Assembly: GCF_014205275.1 (NCBI RefSeq)
Contig: NZ_JACHND010000001.1
Coordinates: 4,588,001-4,652,000 of the forward strand
Reading direction: 5' to 3'
Length of the DNA stretch: 64,000 nucleotides
Source of the DNA: Sphaerisporangium siamense
GTDB taxonomy: Bacteria > Actinomycetota > Actinomycetes > Streptosporangiales > Streptosporangiaceae
The position numbers and the translations under genes were made by a program. Shown here in pieces: positions 29,733 through 38,006 of the stretch; positions within the stretch are counted from its first letter, which is position 1, and each line of letters starts with the position of its first letter. The notes under the pieces were generated by a model, which saw only the letters and a list, made by a program, of their open reading frames with translations, did not search any database and was not told the origin of the DNA.

Positions 29733-29758
29733 GGGCGGGCCGCCGCGGCGGCCCGCCC
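29733..29758. terminator. 26-bp perfect palindrome after msrB
   Basis: Perfect inverted repeat centred on CCGCGG with GGGCGGGC arms, 26 nt past the msrB stop. It is the expected terminator of the msrB transcript. Confidence 0.6.
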
Positions 29759-29901
29759 TGCCGGCGCGCCCGCGCGCCCATCCGGGAGTGATCGTGTGCC
29801 TGCGAAGAGTAATGAAGGGCGCATGAGCGCGCCGGGGGAGGGTAAACCCGCAACGGGGGTGCGGCACCCGCAGACTCTGGTTCCGTGATGTCTGGAGCTC
29901 T

Positions 29902-30033
29902 GTGCACATACGCCACAGGTGGGAGACCATCGAGGCCATCGGCCAGGTGGTGACCCAGCGATGCGAGATCTGTGGCAAGACCCGGGTACGGGTGATGAAG
30001 CCCCCGAAACCCCCCGAAACGCCGCCTGAATGA
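29902..30033 (+). CDS. Small CxxC protein, 43 residues
   Basis: A short frame from GTG 29902 encodes VHIRHRWETIEAIGQ, then TQRCEICGKTRVRVMK and a PP-rich tail. It resembles the small HRW...CxxC proteins (half zinc ribbons) common in actinobacteria, with a His-Arg-Trp start and a single CxxC pair. An upstream 21-codon frame (29823-29888) ends with TGATG just before it and may be a leader. No clear Shine-Dalgarno. Function unknown; a metal-binding or nucleic-acid-binding role is only a guess. Confidence 0.45.
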   Translation: MHIRHRWETIEAIGQVVTQRCEICGKTRVRVMKPPKPPETPPE

Positions 30034-30153
30034 CGAGACCGGACCACTCCGGCGGTTCGCCCCGCGTCATCGCGGGACGCCCCCCGTGCCCCCGATTTCC
30101 GGACCGCCGCCGGGCCGATCGGAGCCCGGCCGCTTTCTGTCGTCCCGGCGGGG

Positions 30154-30159
30154 TACGGT
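30154..30159 (+). promoter_or_regulatory. -10 hexamer, leaderless promoter of the LigD-type polymerase
   Basis: TACGGT followed by 7 nt and ATG 30167. It decides the start; an upstream in-frame ATG at 30086 would be ahead of the promoter. Confidence 0.5.
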
Positions 30160-30166
30160 CGGAACC

Positions 30167-31180
30167 ATGGCGTCGCCGTTCATCGAGCTCACCGTCGGGG
30201 ACCGGATCATCAAGGTCACGAACCCGGACAAGATCTACTTCCCCGAGATCGGGGCGACCAAGCGCGAGCTGGTCGAGTACTACCTATCCGTGGGCGACGG
30301 CGCGCTGCGCGCGCTCAGAGACCGGCCCACCTACCTCAAGCGCCATCCGGACGGCGTCGCCACCGAGGCGATCTACCAGAAGCGCATCCCCCCGAAACAC
30401 CCCGACTGGCTCCAGACCGTCACGATCCGCTTCCCGAGCGGCCGCTCGGCCGACGCCCTGCGGGTCACCGAGCTGGCCGCGATCGCCTACTGCGCCAACC
30501 TGGCCACGATCGACTTCCACCCCTGGCCCACCCGCGCCGACGACGTCGAGCATCCCGACGAGCTGCGCATCGACATCGACCCCCAGCCCGGCACCGGCTT
30601 CGACGAGGCGCGCGTCACCGCCTTCGCCGTCCGCGAGGTCCTCGACGAGCTCGGCATGCGCGGCTTCCCCAAGACCTCGGGCACCCGCGGCATCCACATC
30701 AACGTGCGCATCGAGCGCCGGTGGTCGTTCACCGAGGTCCGCCAGAGCGCCATCGCCCTGGCCCGCGAGGTCGAGCGCCGCCGCCCGGACCTCGCCACCA
30801 CGGCCTGGTGGAAGGAGGAACGCGGCGAGAAGGTCTTCATCGACTACAACCAGAACGCCCGCGACCGCACCATCGCCAGCGCCTACTCCGTGCGCGCCCG
30901 CCCGCACGCCCCCGTCTCCACCCCGGTGACCTGGGAGGAACTGGCCGACGTCGACCCGCGCGACTTCGACATCCGCACGGTGCCGCCGCGCTTCGCCCGG
31001 CTCGGCGACGTCCACGGCGAGATCGACGACCGCGCCTTCACCATCGAGCCGCTGCTGGAGTGGTACGCCAAGGACGAGCGCGGCGACATGCCGTACCCGC
31101 CGAACTACCCCAAGATGCCCGGCGAGCCGCCGCGCGTCCAGCCCTCACGAGCCCGTCCCCAGGCGGAGGACGCCGGCTGA
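30167..31180 (+). CDS. Stand-alone LigD-type polymerase (PrimPol) domain protein
   Basis: An archaeo-eukaryotic-primase-type polymerase that fills gaps or adds nucleotides during non-homologous end joining; here it is a separate 337-residue protein rather than part of a fused LigD. Features: ITNPDK-like start VTNPDKIYFPE, YLKRHPDGV, IDFHPWPTRADDVEHPDELR, and the metal-binding DxD in IDIDPQPG; SGTRGIHINVRI gives the nucleotide-binding His. The C-terminus (YAKDERGDMPYPPNYPKMPG) is that of stand-alone forms. Two separate ATP-dependent ligases occur in the window, but no Ku. Confidence 0.93.
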   Translation: MASPFIELTVGDRIIKVTNPDKIYFPEIGATKRELVEYYLSVGDGALRALRDRPTYLKRHPDGVATEAIYQKRIPPKHPDWLQTVTIRFPSGRSADALRVTELAAIAYCANLATIDFHPWPTRADDVEHPDELRIDIDPQPGTGFDEARVTAFAVREVLDELGMRGFPKTSGTRGIHINVRIERRWSFTEVRQSAIALAREVERRRPDLATTAWWKEERGEKVFIDYNQNARDRTIASAYSVRARPHAPVSTPVTWEELADVDPRDFDIRTVPPRFARLGDVHGEIDDRAFTIEPLLEWYAKDERGDMPYPPNYPKMPGEPPRVQPSRARPQAEDAG

Positions 31181-31246
31181 GCCCGCCGCGGGCGCTGTCC
31201 GCCGTGCTCCGCGGCGCCTGGTCAGGGGAACGCGGCGCGGGGCGGG

Positions 31247-31462
31247 TCAGCCGAAGACGATGTGCCAGCCGAACCAGCCGAGGAAGCCGAGCAGGGCCGC
31301 GCCGGTGGCGAGCCGCCAGTGTTTCACCGGCCTGATGCCGAGCCACTCGCGCAGGCGCTCCGACAGCGTGTCGCCCTCCTGCTTGGTGAGCAGCGCCCAC
31401 GTCTCCAGAATGGCGAACGAACCCAGCGCCAGACCGGCCCACCACAGCCACACCGTGTTCAT
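31247..31462 (-). CDS. Small two-helix membrane protein
   Basis: A 71-residue protein with a first hydrophobic helix (TVWLWWAGLALGSFAILETW), a charged loop (KQEGDTLSERLREWLGIRP) and a second helix (ATGAALLGFLGWFGWHIVF). The pattern TLSxxLRxWLGxxP between two helices recurs in many small actinobacterial and actinophage membrane proteins of unknown function. Start ATG 31462 places the first helix at the N-terminus; the longer frame to 31585 reads through non-coding-looking sequence. Confidence 0.65.
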   Translation of the reverse strand: MNTVWLWWAGLALGSFAILETWALLTKQEGDTLSERLREWLGIRPVKHWRLATGAALLGFLGWFGWHIVFG

Positions 31463-31607
31463 CGGCTTCACCGTCCGTCGGTTCCGCGCCTCGTCGGCCC
31501 GTCGCCCGCGGACGGGTGTCGCCCGGCGGGCGACACCACAATAACCGCCGGACCCGCCCCGGACGGAGGGCGTTCGTCCGGACATCCGCCCCGGGCCAGG
31601 GCTTCGG

Positions 31608-32450
31608 TCAGGAGGGGAGCAGGGCCTCGGCGAGGGCGCGGTAGCCGTCCAGGGGGTCCTGCCCGGATGAGGTCAGGAGCTGGATGTTCACGTGGTCGGC
31701 GCCCGCGGCGAGGTGGGCGTCCACGCGTTGCCTGATCGTGGACGGGTCGCCCAGCGCGACCACCGCCTCGATCAGCCGGTCACTGCCCCCGCCCGCCAGG
31801 TCCTCGTCGCCGAACCCGAGCCTGCGCAGGTTGGCCGCGTAGTTGGCGAGGCCCAGGTACGGCGCCACGGCCCGCCGGGCGACCGCCCGCGCCTCCCGCG
31901 GGTCGTCCGACACCACGACCTTCTGCTCGGGCGCGAGCAGCGGCCCCGCGCCGAGGATCTCGCGGGCCTGCCGCGTGTGCTCAGGGGTGGTCAGGTAGGG
32001 GTGGGCCCCGGCGCTGCGCGCGGCCGACAGCCGCAGCACCCGCGGCCCGAGCGCGGCCAGCGCCCTGCCCTCCACCGGCACCCCGGCCGCGTCCAGGCCG
32101 TCGAGGTAGGCGTTCAGCGCCTCGTACGGCTTGGCGTAGTGCGCCGTGGCCTCGCGGTGCCCGGCGCCGACGCCGAGCAGGAACCGCCCCGGGTGGGCCT
32201 CGGCGATACGCCGGTAGGCGGCCCCGATGGCGGCGGCGTCGTCGTTCCAGATGTTGACGATGCCGGTCGCGACGGTGAGCGTGGAGGTCGCCGCGAGCAC
32301 CTCGTCCACCTTGCGCAGGTCGCCGCCGGGGGACCCGCCGAGCCAGATCGCGCCGTAGCCGAGCTCTTCGAGCGACGACGCCAGGGCGGGCGTGACCTGC
32401 GCGGCGACGCGCCACACCCCCACCTCGCCGAGCGCGGGCCATGTCGTCAT
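31608..32450 (-). CDS. LLM-class F420-dependent oxidoreductase
   Basis: A 280-residue member of the luciferase-like superfamily, of the short subgroup annotated as probable F420-dependent oxidoreductases. Seen: LGEVGVWRVAAQVTPALASS, LEELGYGAIWLGGSPGGDLR, LTVATGIVNIWNDDAAAIGA, GRFLLGVGAGHREATAHY and a late GDPSTIRQRVDAHLAAGADH. It is shorter than and only distantly similar to the one at 2776-3696. No operon partner: small membrane protein downstream, kinase gene upstream after 147 nt. Substrate unknown. Confidence 0.88.
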   Translation of the reverse strand: MTTWPALGEVGVWRVAAQVTPALASSLEELGYGAIWLGGSPGGDLRKVDEVLAATSTLTVATGIVNIWNDDAAAIGAAYRRIAEAHPGRFLLGVGAGHREATAHYAKPYEALNAYLDGLDAAGVPVEGRALAALGPRVLRLSAARSAGAHPYLTTPEHTRQAREILGAGPLLAPEQKVVVSDDPREARAVARRAVAPYLGLANYAANLRRLGFGDEDLAGGGSDRLIEAVVALGDPSTIRQRVDAHLAAGADHVNIQLLTSSGQDPLDGYRALAEALLPS

Positions 32451-32597
32451 GGTGCTCCTTCACGGTCGGTCGGTCATCCGAGAGCGCGGACGTCCCGCAG
32501 GACGTTCCCGATCATCGGGTGTCAGTGCCAACCCTGCCATGCGACCGGCCATTCCCGGGGGCGCCGGCCGGAGTCCGCGCGGCACGCCCGGCGGGCG

Positions 32598-33746
32598 TCA
32601 GCCCTTGCGCCGGTCGGGCAGGTCGGCCCCCGCCGCCACGTCGGCGTGCAGGGACATGGTGGCCGCCGCGCGCCGCACGGCGCCGACGGGCACGGTCGGG
32701 ACGAGCCTGTCGAGGAAGGCGTAGCGGCGGGCCAGCGACTCGACGTAGGCGCCGCCGTGCCCCGCGGCCTCCCGCACGTCGTGCCACCAGTCCGCGATGT
32801 CCCCCCAGCCGGGCGCGGCGAGCGACCCGCCGAACTGCTGCACGGCCAGCGCCGAGCAGACCCCCGCGAACGCCAGCCGGTCGGCCAGCGGCCAGCGCGC
32901 CAGCGTTCCCAGCACGAGCCCGGCGCCGAACACGTCCCCCGCGCCCGTCGGGTCCAGCGCGGTGACCCGCAGGGCGGGCACGTACGCCTCCTCGCCGCTG
33001 GTGGAGTCGATGGCCATCGCGCCGTTGGCGCCGTCGGTCACCACGGCCAGCGGCACCCGGTCGGCGATCGCGTACAGCGCCTCACGGGGCGTCTCGGTGT
33101 GGGTGTAGGCCATGGCCTCGACGGCGTTCGGCATGAACGCGTGGCAGACCTCAAGCTGGTCGAGCAGCGAGGGGGCCCAGGTCTCCGAGGGGTCCCAGCC
33201 CACGTCGGCGAAGACCAGCGCGCCGTCCTTGCGCGCCAGGTCGGCCCAGGTGCCGGAGTCGGAGCTGCCGAGCGGCTCCTCGACCGACAGCGGCGCGATG
33301 ACGGCGCTGGAGCGCGGCGGGCGGCCGATCATCTCCGTGGCGCCCATGGGCGGCGGGTGGCCGTGGGTGACCATGCTGCGGTCGCGGTTGACGGCCATGG
33401 AGACGGTGACGGGGGAGTGCCACTGCCGGAACCTGCGCGACCGGGACAGGTCCACCGACTCCTGCTCGGACAGGATGCGCCAGTTGAAGGCGGCGTAGTC
33501 GTCGTCGCCGAACGCGGCGGCCATGGAGGTGCGCAGTCCGAGGCGGCTGGCGGCGATGGCGAGGTTGGCGATGCCGCCGGGGCAGGACCCCATCCCCTCC
33601 GCCCACACCTCGGTGCCGGCGGCGGGCATCGCATGCAGGCCGGTGAAGACGATGTCCAGGAACACGGTTCCGGCGGTGAACACGTCGAACTCCGGCCCGC
33701 CGGGAGTGCGTAGTGCGGCCAGTGGGTCGTAGGACTTGACTGACAC
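32598..33746 (-). CDS. PfkB-family carbohydrate kinase
   Basis: Phosphorylates a sugar or nucleoside with ATP. The 382-residue protein has the N-terminal PfkB region (FDVFTAGTVFLDIVFTGL, CPGGIANLAIAASRLGLRTS) and the C-terminal signature DPTGAGDVFGAGLVLG with the catalytic Asp. Start GTG 33746 has GAGGAGGGC about 9 nt upstream. It is transcribed away from a DeoR regulator and a GH4 glycosidase, so it most likely phosphorylates a sugar released or imported by that system. N-terminus is slightly longer than ribokinase, and the specificity cannot be read from sequence. Confidence 0.9.
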   Translation of the reverse strand: MSVKSYDPLAALRTPGGPEFDVFTAGTVFLDIVFTGLHAMPAAGTEVWAEGMGSCPGGIANLAIAASRLGLRTSMAAAFGDDDYAAFNWRILSEQESVDLSRSRRFRQWHSPVTVSMAVNRDRSMVTHGHPPPMGATEMIGRPPRSSAVIAPLSVEEPLGSSDSGTWADLARKDGALVFADVGWDPSETWAPSLLDQLEVCHAFMPNAVEAMAYTHTETPREALYAIADRVPLAVVTDGANGAMAIDSTSGEEAYVPALRVTALDPTGAGDVFGAGLVLGTLARWPLADRLAFAGVCSALAVQQFGGSLAAPGWGDIADWWHDVREAAGHGGAYVESLARRYAFLDRLVPTVPVGAVRRAAATMSLHADVAAGADLPDRRKG

Positions 33747-33879
33747 GAAGCGGGCCCTCCTCGACACTGCGAAGAATGTGCGCACTCTTGCATGTTTTGG
33801 TTGCCCGTATCAAGAGTCGACGGTCATTGGTGCTCATTTTTGCTTAGTTGTGCGCGCTGATGACTGATACGATCCTCGC
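33747..33879. promoter_or_regulatory. Divergent promoter region of the sugar locus
   Basis: A 133-nt, unusually AT-rich intergenic region between the PfkB and DeoR genes. TGTGCGC occurs at 33776-33782 and again at 33850-33856, and T-rich tracts (GTTTTGG, CATTTTTGC) lie between. TACGAT at 33868-33873, 6 nt before GTG 33880, is the DeoR-gene -10 and implies leaderless translation. DeoR proteins normally bind repeats in such regions; the exact operators are not resolved. Confidence 0.5.
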
Positions 33880-34632
33880 GTGCTCCAGCGCGCCCGGCAT
33901 GCCGAGATCATGCGGCGTGTCCGTCTCGCCGGGGCGACGAGCGTCCGCGAGCTGGCCGCCCAGTTCGGCGTCAGCCCCTCGACCATCCGCCGCGACCTTC
34001 GCGTCCTCGACCGCGACGGCACGCTCCGGCGTGTGCGCGGCGGGGCGCTGGCCGACGCCGATCCATCTGCCGGGCCCGCCGCCTCCGCGGCCGATCCCGA
34101 CCCCGAGGAGGAGGCGGTGGCCGCCCGCGCCGCCGCGCTCGTCGGCGACGGCGACGTCGTGCTGCTCGACGCCGGCACGACCACCACCCGCCTCGCCCGC
34201 CACCTGCGCGGCCGGCCCGTCACGGTGGTCACCTCCAGCGTGGCCGTCCTCGACGTCCTGCGCGGCGATCCCGCGGTCGAGATGCTGCTGCTCGGCGGCA
34301 TGCTGCGCCGCGCGCGCCACTCGCTGGTCGGCGTGCTCACCGAGCAGGCCCTGCGCCAGGTGTCCGCCGACCACGTCTTCCTGGGCGCCGGCGGGGTACG
34401 GCCCGACGGGCGGGTCACCGACTCCGCCCGCGCCGAGGTGCCGCTGAAACGCGCCATGATGGCGGCGGCGAGCCGTGTGGTCCTGCTGGTGGACCGGCAC
34501 AAGTTCCCCGGCACCGGCGCCCTGCGGGTGTGCGGGCCCGACGAGATCGACATCGTGGTGACCAACGACGGCGCCGACGAGGCCACGCTCCGCGCGCTCC
34601 GCGGGGCGGGCGCGCAGGTGCTGCTCACATGA
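33880..34632 (+). CDS. DeoR-family transcriptional regulator
   Basis: A 250-residue repressor controlling sugar genes in response to a phosphorylated sugar. N-terminal HTH: RHAEIMRRVRLAGATSVREL, AAQFGVSPSTIRRDLRVL, with the DeoR signature extending to DRDGTLRRVRGGAL. The effector domain has VVLLDAGTTTTRLARHLRGR and the late VTNDGADEATLRALR typical of DeoR. Starts at GTG 33880 behind a -10 box only 6 nt away. Followed 43 nt later by the GH4 glycosidase on the same strand and divergent from the PfkB kinase. Confidence 0.93.
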   Translation: MLQRARHAEIMRRVRLAGATSVRELAAQFGVSPSTIRRDLRVLDRDGTLRRVRGGALADADPSAGPAASAADPDPEEEAVAARAAALVGDGDVVLLDAGTTTTRLARHLRGRPVTVVTSSVAVLDVLRGDPAVEMLLLGGMLRRARHSLVGVLTEQALRQVSADHVFLGAGGVRPDGRVTDSARAEVPLKRAMMAAASRVVLLVDRHKFPGTGALRVCGPDEIDIVVTNDGADEATLRALRGAGAQVLLT

Positions 34633-34675
34633 CCGGCCGGCCCGCGCCCGGGCCCGGCGAGCACGAGGAGCAGGC

Positions 34676-36028
34676 ATGAGGTTGACCATCCTCGGGGGCG
34701 GCGGCTTCCGCGTCCCGCTGGTGTACGGCGCGCTGCTGCGCGACGCCGGCCGTCCACGGGTGGAGGAGGTCGTCCTGCACGACCTGTCGCCCGAGCGCCT
34801 GACCGCCGTCGGCCACGTCTGCGCCCAGCTCGCCGCCGGGCACGACGACGCGCCCCGCGTGCGCCTCACCACCGACCTGGACGAGGCCCTGCGCGACGCG
34901 GCGTTCGTCTTCTCCGCGATCCGCGTCGGCGGCCTGGAAGGGCGCACGGCGGACGAGCGGGTCGCGCTGGACCTGGGGCTGCTCGGCCAGGAGACCACGG
35001 GACCCGGCGGCGTCGCGTTCGGGCTGCGCACGATCCCGGTGGCCCTGCGCGTCGCCGAGCGCGTCGCCGCCGTGGCGCCCCGCGCGTGGGTCATCAACTT
35101 CACCAACCCGGCCGGCATGATCACCGAGGCCATGCAGCGGGTGCTGGGCGACCGCGTGATCGGCATCTGCGACTCCCCGCTGGGGCTGGTCCGGCGGGCG
35201 GCGCGGGCCCTCGGCGTGGAACCCGGCCGCGTGGCGGCCGACTACGCCGGGCTCAACCATCTCGGCTGGCTGCGGGGCCTGACCTACGAGGGCAGGGACG
35301 TGCTGCCCGACCTGCTCGCCGACGACGCCGCGCTCACGGGGGTGGAGGAGGCGCGGCTGTTCGGCGCCGACTGGGTGCGCTCGATCGGCGCGCTGCCCAA
35401 CGAATACCTCTATTACTACTACTTCACCCGCGAGGCCGTGGCCGCCATCGGCGGCGCTCCGCGCACCCGGGGCGAGGCGCTGCTGGAGCAGCAGTCCCGG
35501 TTCTACGCCGCCGTCGCCCGCGAGCCCGGGCACGCCCTCGCCGAGTGGCGGCGGGCGCGCCGGGAGCGCGACGCCTCCTACATGGCCGAGACCCGCGACG
35601 CGGCGCAGGCGGGGGAGCGCGACGCGGCGGACCTCCAGGCGGGCGGGTACGAGGGCATCGCGCTCGCGCTCATGTCCGCCATCGCGCGGGGCGGCACCAC
35701 CACCATGATCCTCAACGTGCGCAACGGCTCGGCGGTGGCCGGGCTGCCGCAGGAGGCGGTGGTGGAGGTGCCGTGCGTCGTGGACCCGGGCGGCGTGCGG
35801 CCCCTGGCGGCCCGCCCCCTGCACGGCCAGTTCCTCGGCCTGATCCAGCAGGTCAAGGCGGTCGAGCAGCTCGCTATCGAGGCGGCAGTCACCGGCTCGG
35901 CGCGCGTCGCCCTGCGGGCCTTCGCCGCACACCCGCTGGTCGACTCCGTCCCGGTGGCCCGCGCCCTTCTGGACGGCTACCGCACCCGCATCCCCGAACT
36001 GGCATCCGTCCTCCACCCGGCCGGGTAG
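34676..36028 (+). CDS. Family GH4 glycosidase, probable 6-phospho-beta-glucosidase
   Basis: NAD- and divalent-metal-dependent glycosidase acting by an oxidation-elimination mechanism, usually on 6-phospho-sugars delivered by a PTS or made by a kinase. The 450-residue protein opens with the NAD-binding RLTILGGGGFRVPLVYGALL and has RVGGLEGRTADERVAL, INFTNPAGMITEAMQRVLGD, GICDSPLG (metal-site Cys), DYAGLNHLGWLRGL and YYYYFTREAVAA. GAGGAG precedes ATG 34676. Exact substrate uncertain, as GH4 includes alpha- and beta-specific enzymes; the 6-phospho-beta-glucosidase subgroup fits best. Confidence 0.9.
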   Translation: MRLTILGGGGFRVPLVYGALLRDAGRPRVEEVVLHDLSPERLTAVGHVCAQLAAGHDDAPRVRLTTDLDEALRDAAFVFSAIRVGGLEGRTADERVALDLGLLGQETTGPGGVAFGLRTIPVALRVAERVAAVAPRAWVINFTNPAGMITEAMQRVLGDRVIGICDSPLGLVRRAARALGVEPGRVAADYAGLNHLGWLRGLTYEGRDVLPDLLADDAALTGVEEARLFGADWVRSIGALPNEYLYYYYFTREAVAAIGGAPRTRGEALLEQQSRFYAAVAREPGHALAEWRRARRERDASYMAETRDAAQAGERDAADLQAGGYEGIALALMSAIARGGTTTMILNVRNGSAVAGLPQEAVVEVPCVVDPGGVRPLAARPLHGQFLGLIQQVKAVEQLAIEAAVTGSARVALRAFAAHPLVDSVPVARALLDGYRTRIPELASVLHPAG

Positions 36029-36050
36029 CCCTCCGACCGCGCGGCGTGGG

Positions 36051-36617
36051 TCAGGCGGCCGGGCGTGCGGAGCCCAGCTCGGCGGCGAGGCCGCAGATGT
36101 CCACTCCGCCGGCGCGCAGCACGCGCAGTGCGGGGTTGGTGTGGTCGCAGAGCACGCCCCACAGCAGGTCCTCGCCGCGCACCGGCCCCGGCGCGCGCCA
36201 GGCGGCGACCTCGATCACCTTCCTGGCCTTGCCGGTGAGGACCAGATCGCCCGGAGGGCCGGACAGGGTCACCCGCAGGGGGCGCAGCCGGGCCCGGTGG
36301 AGCCTCCACAGCGCCGGGTCGCCGGAGGGCGCCGGCCCGCGCAGGCGGCGGCGCACCTCGTCCAGGTCGATGCCCAGCGTGGCGAGCAGGACGCGGTCGC
36401 GCGCGTCCTGATCGTCCGTGATCTCCATGACGGCCCGCGCCGCCTTCGGGGTCAGGGTGAAGGCGGTGGGGGGTCGTTCGAAGGGGCGGGTCTCGGTCAG
36501 GGCGAGGAGGAGGTGGACGTCGTCGACCGTCCGGTGTCCGGCGCCGGCGGCGAGCACGCCCGCCCGGGCCATGGCCCGCCGGGCCGCGGTCGTGTAGGTG
36601 TCCAGGGCGTTGGTCAT
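36051..36617 (-). CDS. Clp N-terminal-domain protein without ATPase
   Basis: A 188-residue protein made only of Clp_N repeats, the domain that in ClpA/ClpC binds adaptors and substrates. First repeat about 6-85 (YTTAARRAMARAGVLAAGAG, DVHLLLALTE, LGIDLDEVRRRL), second about 120-185 (LTGKARKVIEVAAWRAPGPV, RGEDLLWGVLCD, ILRAGG-like VLRAGGVDICGLAAEL). No Walker motif. Its ATG at 36617 overlaps the stop of the upstream HTH gene in ATGA, so the two are translationally coupled. A role as adaptor, decoy or partner of the HTH protein is inference. Confidence 0.85.
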   Translation of the reverse strand: MTNALDTYTTAARRAMARAGVLAAGAGHRTVDDVHLLLALTETRPFERPPTAFTLTPKAARAVMEITDDQDARDRVLLATLGIDLDEVRRRLRGPAPSGDPALWRLHRARLRPLRVTLSGPPGDLVLTGKARKVIEVAAWRAPGPVRGEDLLWGVLCDHTNPALRVLRAGGVDICGLAAELGSARPAA

Positions 36618-36853
36618 TCGTGTTCCCCCGTCACGGGCGTGATGATCCGGCGCGCGTGCTTGCGGTGGGCGGTCTGCCGTTTGACGCCGAGGGCGGCGGC
36701 GATGGCCTCCCAGGACCATCCCTGGGCCCGGGCGTTGCCGACGTGCGCCGCCTCCACCTCCTCCAGCAGGCGGCGCAGGGCGGCCACGGCGGCCAGGCCG
36801 ACGGCGGGGTCACGGCTGTCGACCGCCTCGGCGAGTCGGGTCGCTGTCGTCAT
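36614..36853 (-). CDS. Small helix-turn-helix protein coupled to the Clp_N gene
   Basis: A 79-residue DNA-binding protein. The N-terminal half is helical and acidic (AVAALRRLLEEVEAAHVGNA); the C-terminal half is a sigma-region-4-like HTH, ARAQGWSWEAIAAALGVKRQ followed by TAHRKHARR. It starts at ATG 36853, behind TATGCT at -10 with 7 nt spacing, so leaderless. Its promoter is covered by two copies of the palindrome at 36858-36902, strongly suggesting autorepression, possibly modulated by the Clp_N partner. Confidence 0.85.
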   Translation of the reverse strand: MTTATRLAEAVDSRDPAVGLAAVAALRRLLEEVEAAHVGNARAQGWSWEAIAAALGVKRQTAHRKHARRIITPVTGEHE

Positions 36854-36857
36854 GTAC

Positions 36858-36902
36858 GTCAGCATAAGCTGACATATGGCTCTCTGTCAGCATCAGCTGA
36901 CA
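36858..36902 (-). promoter_or_regulatory. Promoter embedded in twin palindromic operators of the HTH-Clp_N operon
   Basis: Copy 1 GTCAGCATAAGCTGAC (36858-36873) and copy 2 TGTCAGCATCAGCTGACA (36885-36902) are perfect-arm palindromes with centres 28 bp apart. Read on the minus strand, -10 TATGCT (36861-36866) lies in copy 1, -35 CTGACA (36885-36890) in copy 2, with an 18-nt spacer and 7 nt from -10 to ATG 36853. Occupation of either copy would block RNA polymerase. Confidence 0.75.
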
Positions 36903-37128
36903 TCCCGATCGCGCGTCCGGGCCGACCCCCGCAGGCGCATGCCGGCGCGGGAACCCGGCCATGACGCGGGCATGACGTCCGCGTGACGCCGCCGCCGCGC
37001 CTGAGTTCCGCAAACGATGCGCAAGACCGGACGAATGCCCACAAACCCGGGTACATAGCGGGGAGGAACGGCGACGGGAGGGGCTGCTAACCAGACGATT
37101 CGCTTTCCGCGTGAGAGGTAGCGGAGCT

Positions 37129-37863
37129 ATGGAGAGCGGCGACCGGCCCGCGATGCGGGTCGTTCTTCTGGGTGGCTTCCGGCTGCTTGCCGGAGACGAG
37201 CAGGTGACGGTCTCGGGCGGATCCGAACGCCTTCTGTCCTTCGTGGCCCTGTCAGGCCAGGCCGTCCCCCGCACGCTCATGGCCGGCCGGTTGTGGCCGG
37301 ACAGGCCGGAGCGGCGCGCGTACGCGAGCCTGAGGTCCGCGCTGGCCAGGCTGGAGGACGCCGGGCGGCGGGCCCTGGACATCGCCGCGGGCGAGGTGCG
37401 CCTCAGCCAGGACGCCAGGGTCGACGTCGAGGAGGCGCGGGCGCTGGCCCGCCGCGTCCTGGACCCCGGGCTCGCCACGCCCGTGCGCGACCTCAGCGCC
37501 GACTCGGTGGAGACCCTGTCGGTGGACCTGCTCCCCGGCTGGTACGACGACTGGGCCGTCCAGGAGGCCGAGGAGTGGCACCAGCTGCGCCTGCACGCGC
37601 TGGAGGCGCTCGCCGACGACTTCGTCGCGGCGGGCAGGTTCGCCGACGCCGTCGCCGCCGCGGGCGTGGCCGTCCGGGCCGAGCCCCTGCGCGAGAGCTC
37701 CCACGCCGCGCTCATCCGCGCCCACCTGGCCGAGGGCAACCAGGCCGAGGCGCTGCGCGACTACGAGCGCTACGAGCAGCTCCTGGATGCCGAGATGGGG
37801 CTGCGTCCCACCGCGCTCGTCAGCGATCTCGTCGCCGGGCTGCGCGCGGTCGCTCAGCCCTGA
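37129..37863 (+). CDS. SARP-like transcriptional regulator (winged helix plus BTAD)
   Basis: A 244-residue regulator of the Streptomyces antibiotic regulatory protein type. The N-terminal OmpR-like winged helix runs about 9-95 (MRVVLLGGFRLLAGDEQVTV; LLSFVALSGQAVPRTLMAGR; LWPDRPERRAYASLRSALAR) and the bacterial transcriptional activation domain about 100-240 (helical repeats; LHALEALADDFVAAGRFADA; AEGNQAEALRDYERYEQLLD; EMGLRPTALVSDLV). ATG 37129 is preferred; ATG 37153 is possible. It lies 143 nt before a secreted PGET-repeat protein on the same strand, its likeliest local target; no biosynthetic cluster touches it. Confidence 0.88.
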   Translation: MESGDRPAMRVVLLGGFRLLAGDEQVTVSGGSERLLSFVALSGQAVPRTLMAGRLWPDRPERRAYASLRSALARLEDAGRRALDIAAGEVRLSQDARVDVEEARALARRVLDPGLATPVRDLSADSVETLSVDLLPGWYDDWAVQEAEEWHQLRLHALEALADDFVAAGRFADAVAAAGVAVRAEPLRESSHAALIRAHLAEGNQAEALRDYERYEQLLDAEMGLRPTALVSDLVAGLRAVAQP

Positions 37864-38006
37864 CGCCGGCGGGCGGGACGCTCGCCGGTCACGTCCGCGT
37901 CACGGTGCCGTGGCGGGCCGCCCGTAAGGCTGAGGTTCGACGCCACGAGGCCACCAGGAGCGTCCGAACGATCAGCATGGGTGGCCCGCGACGAAAGGAT
38001 TCGGCC

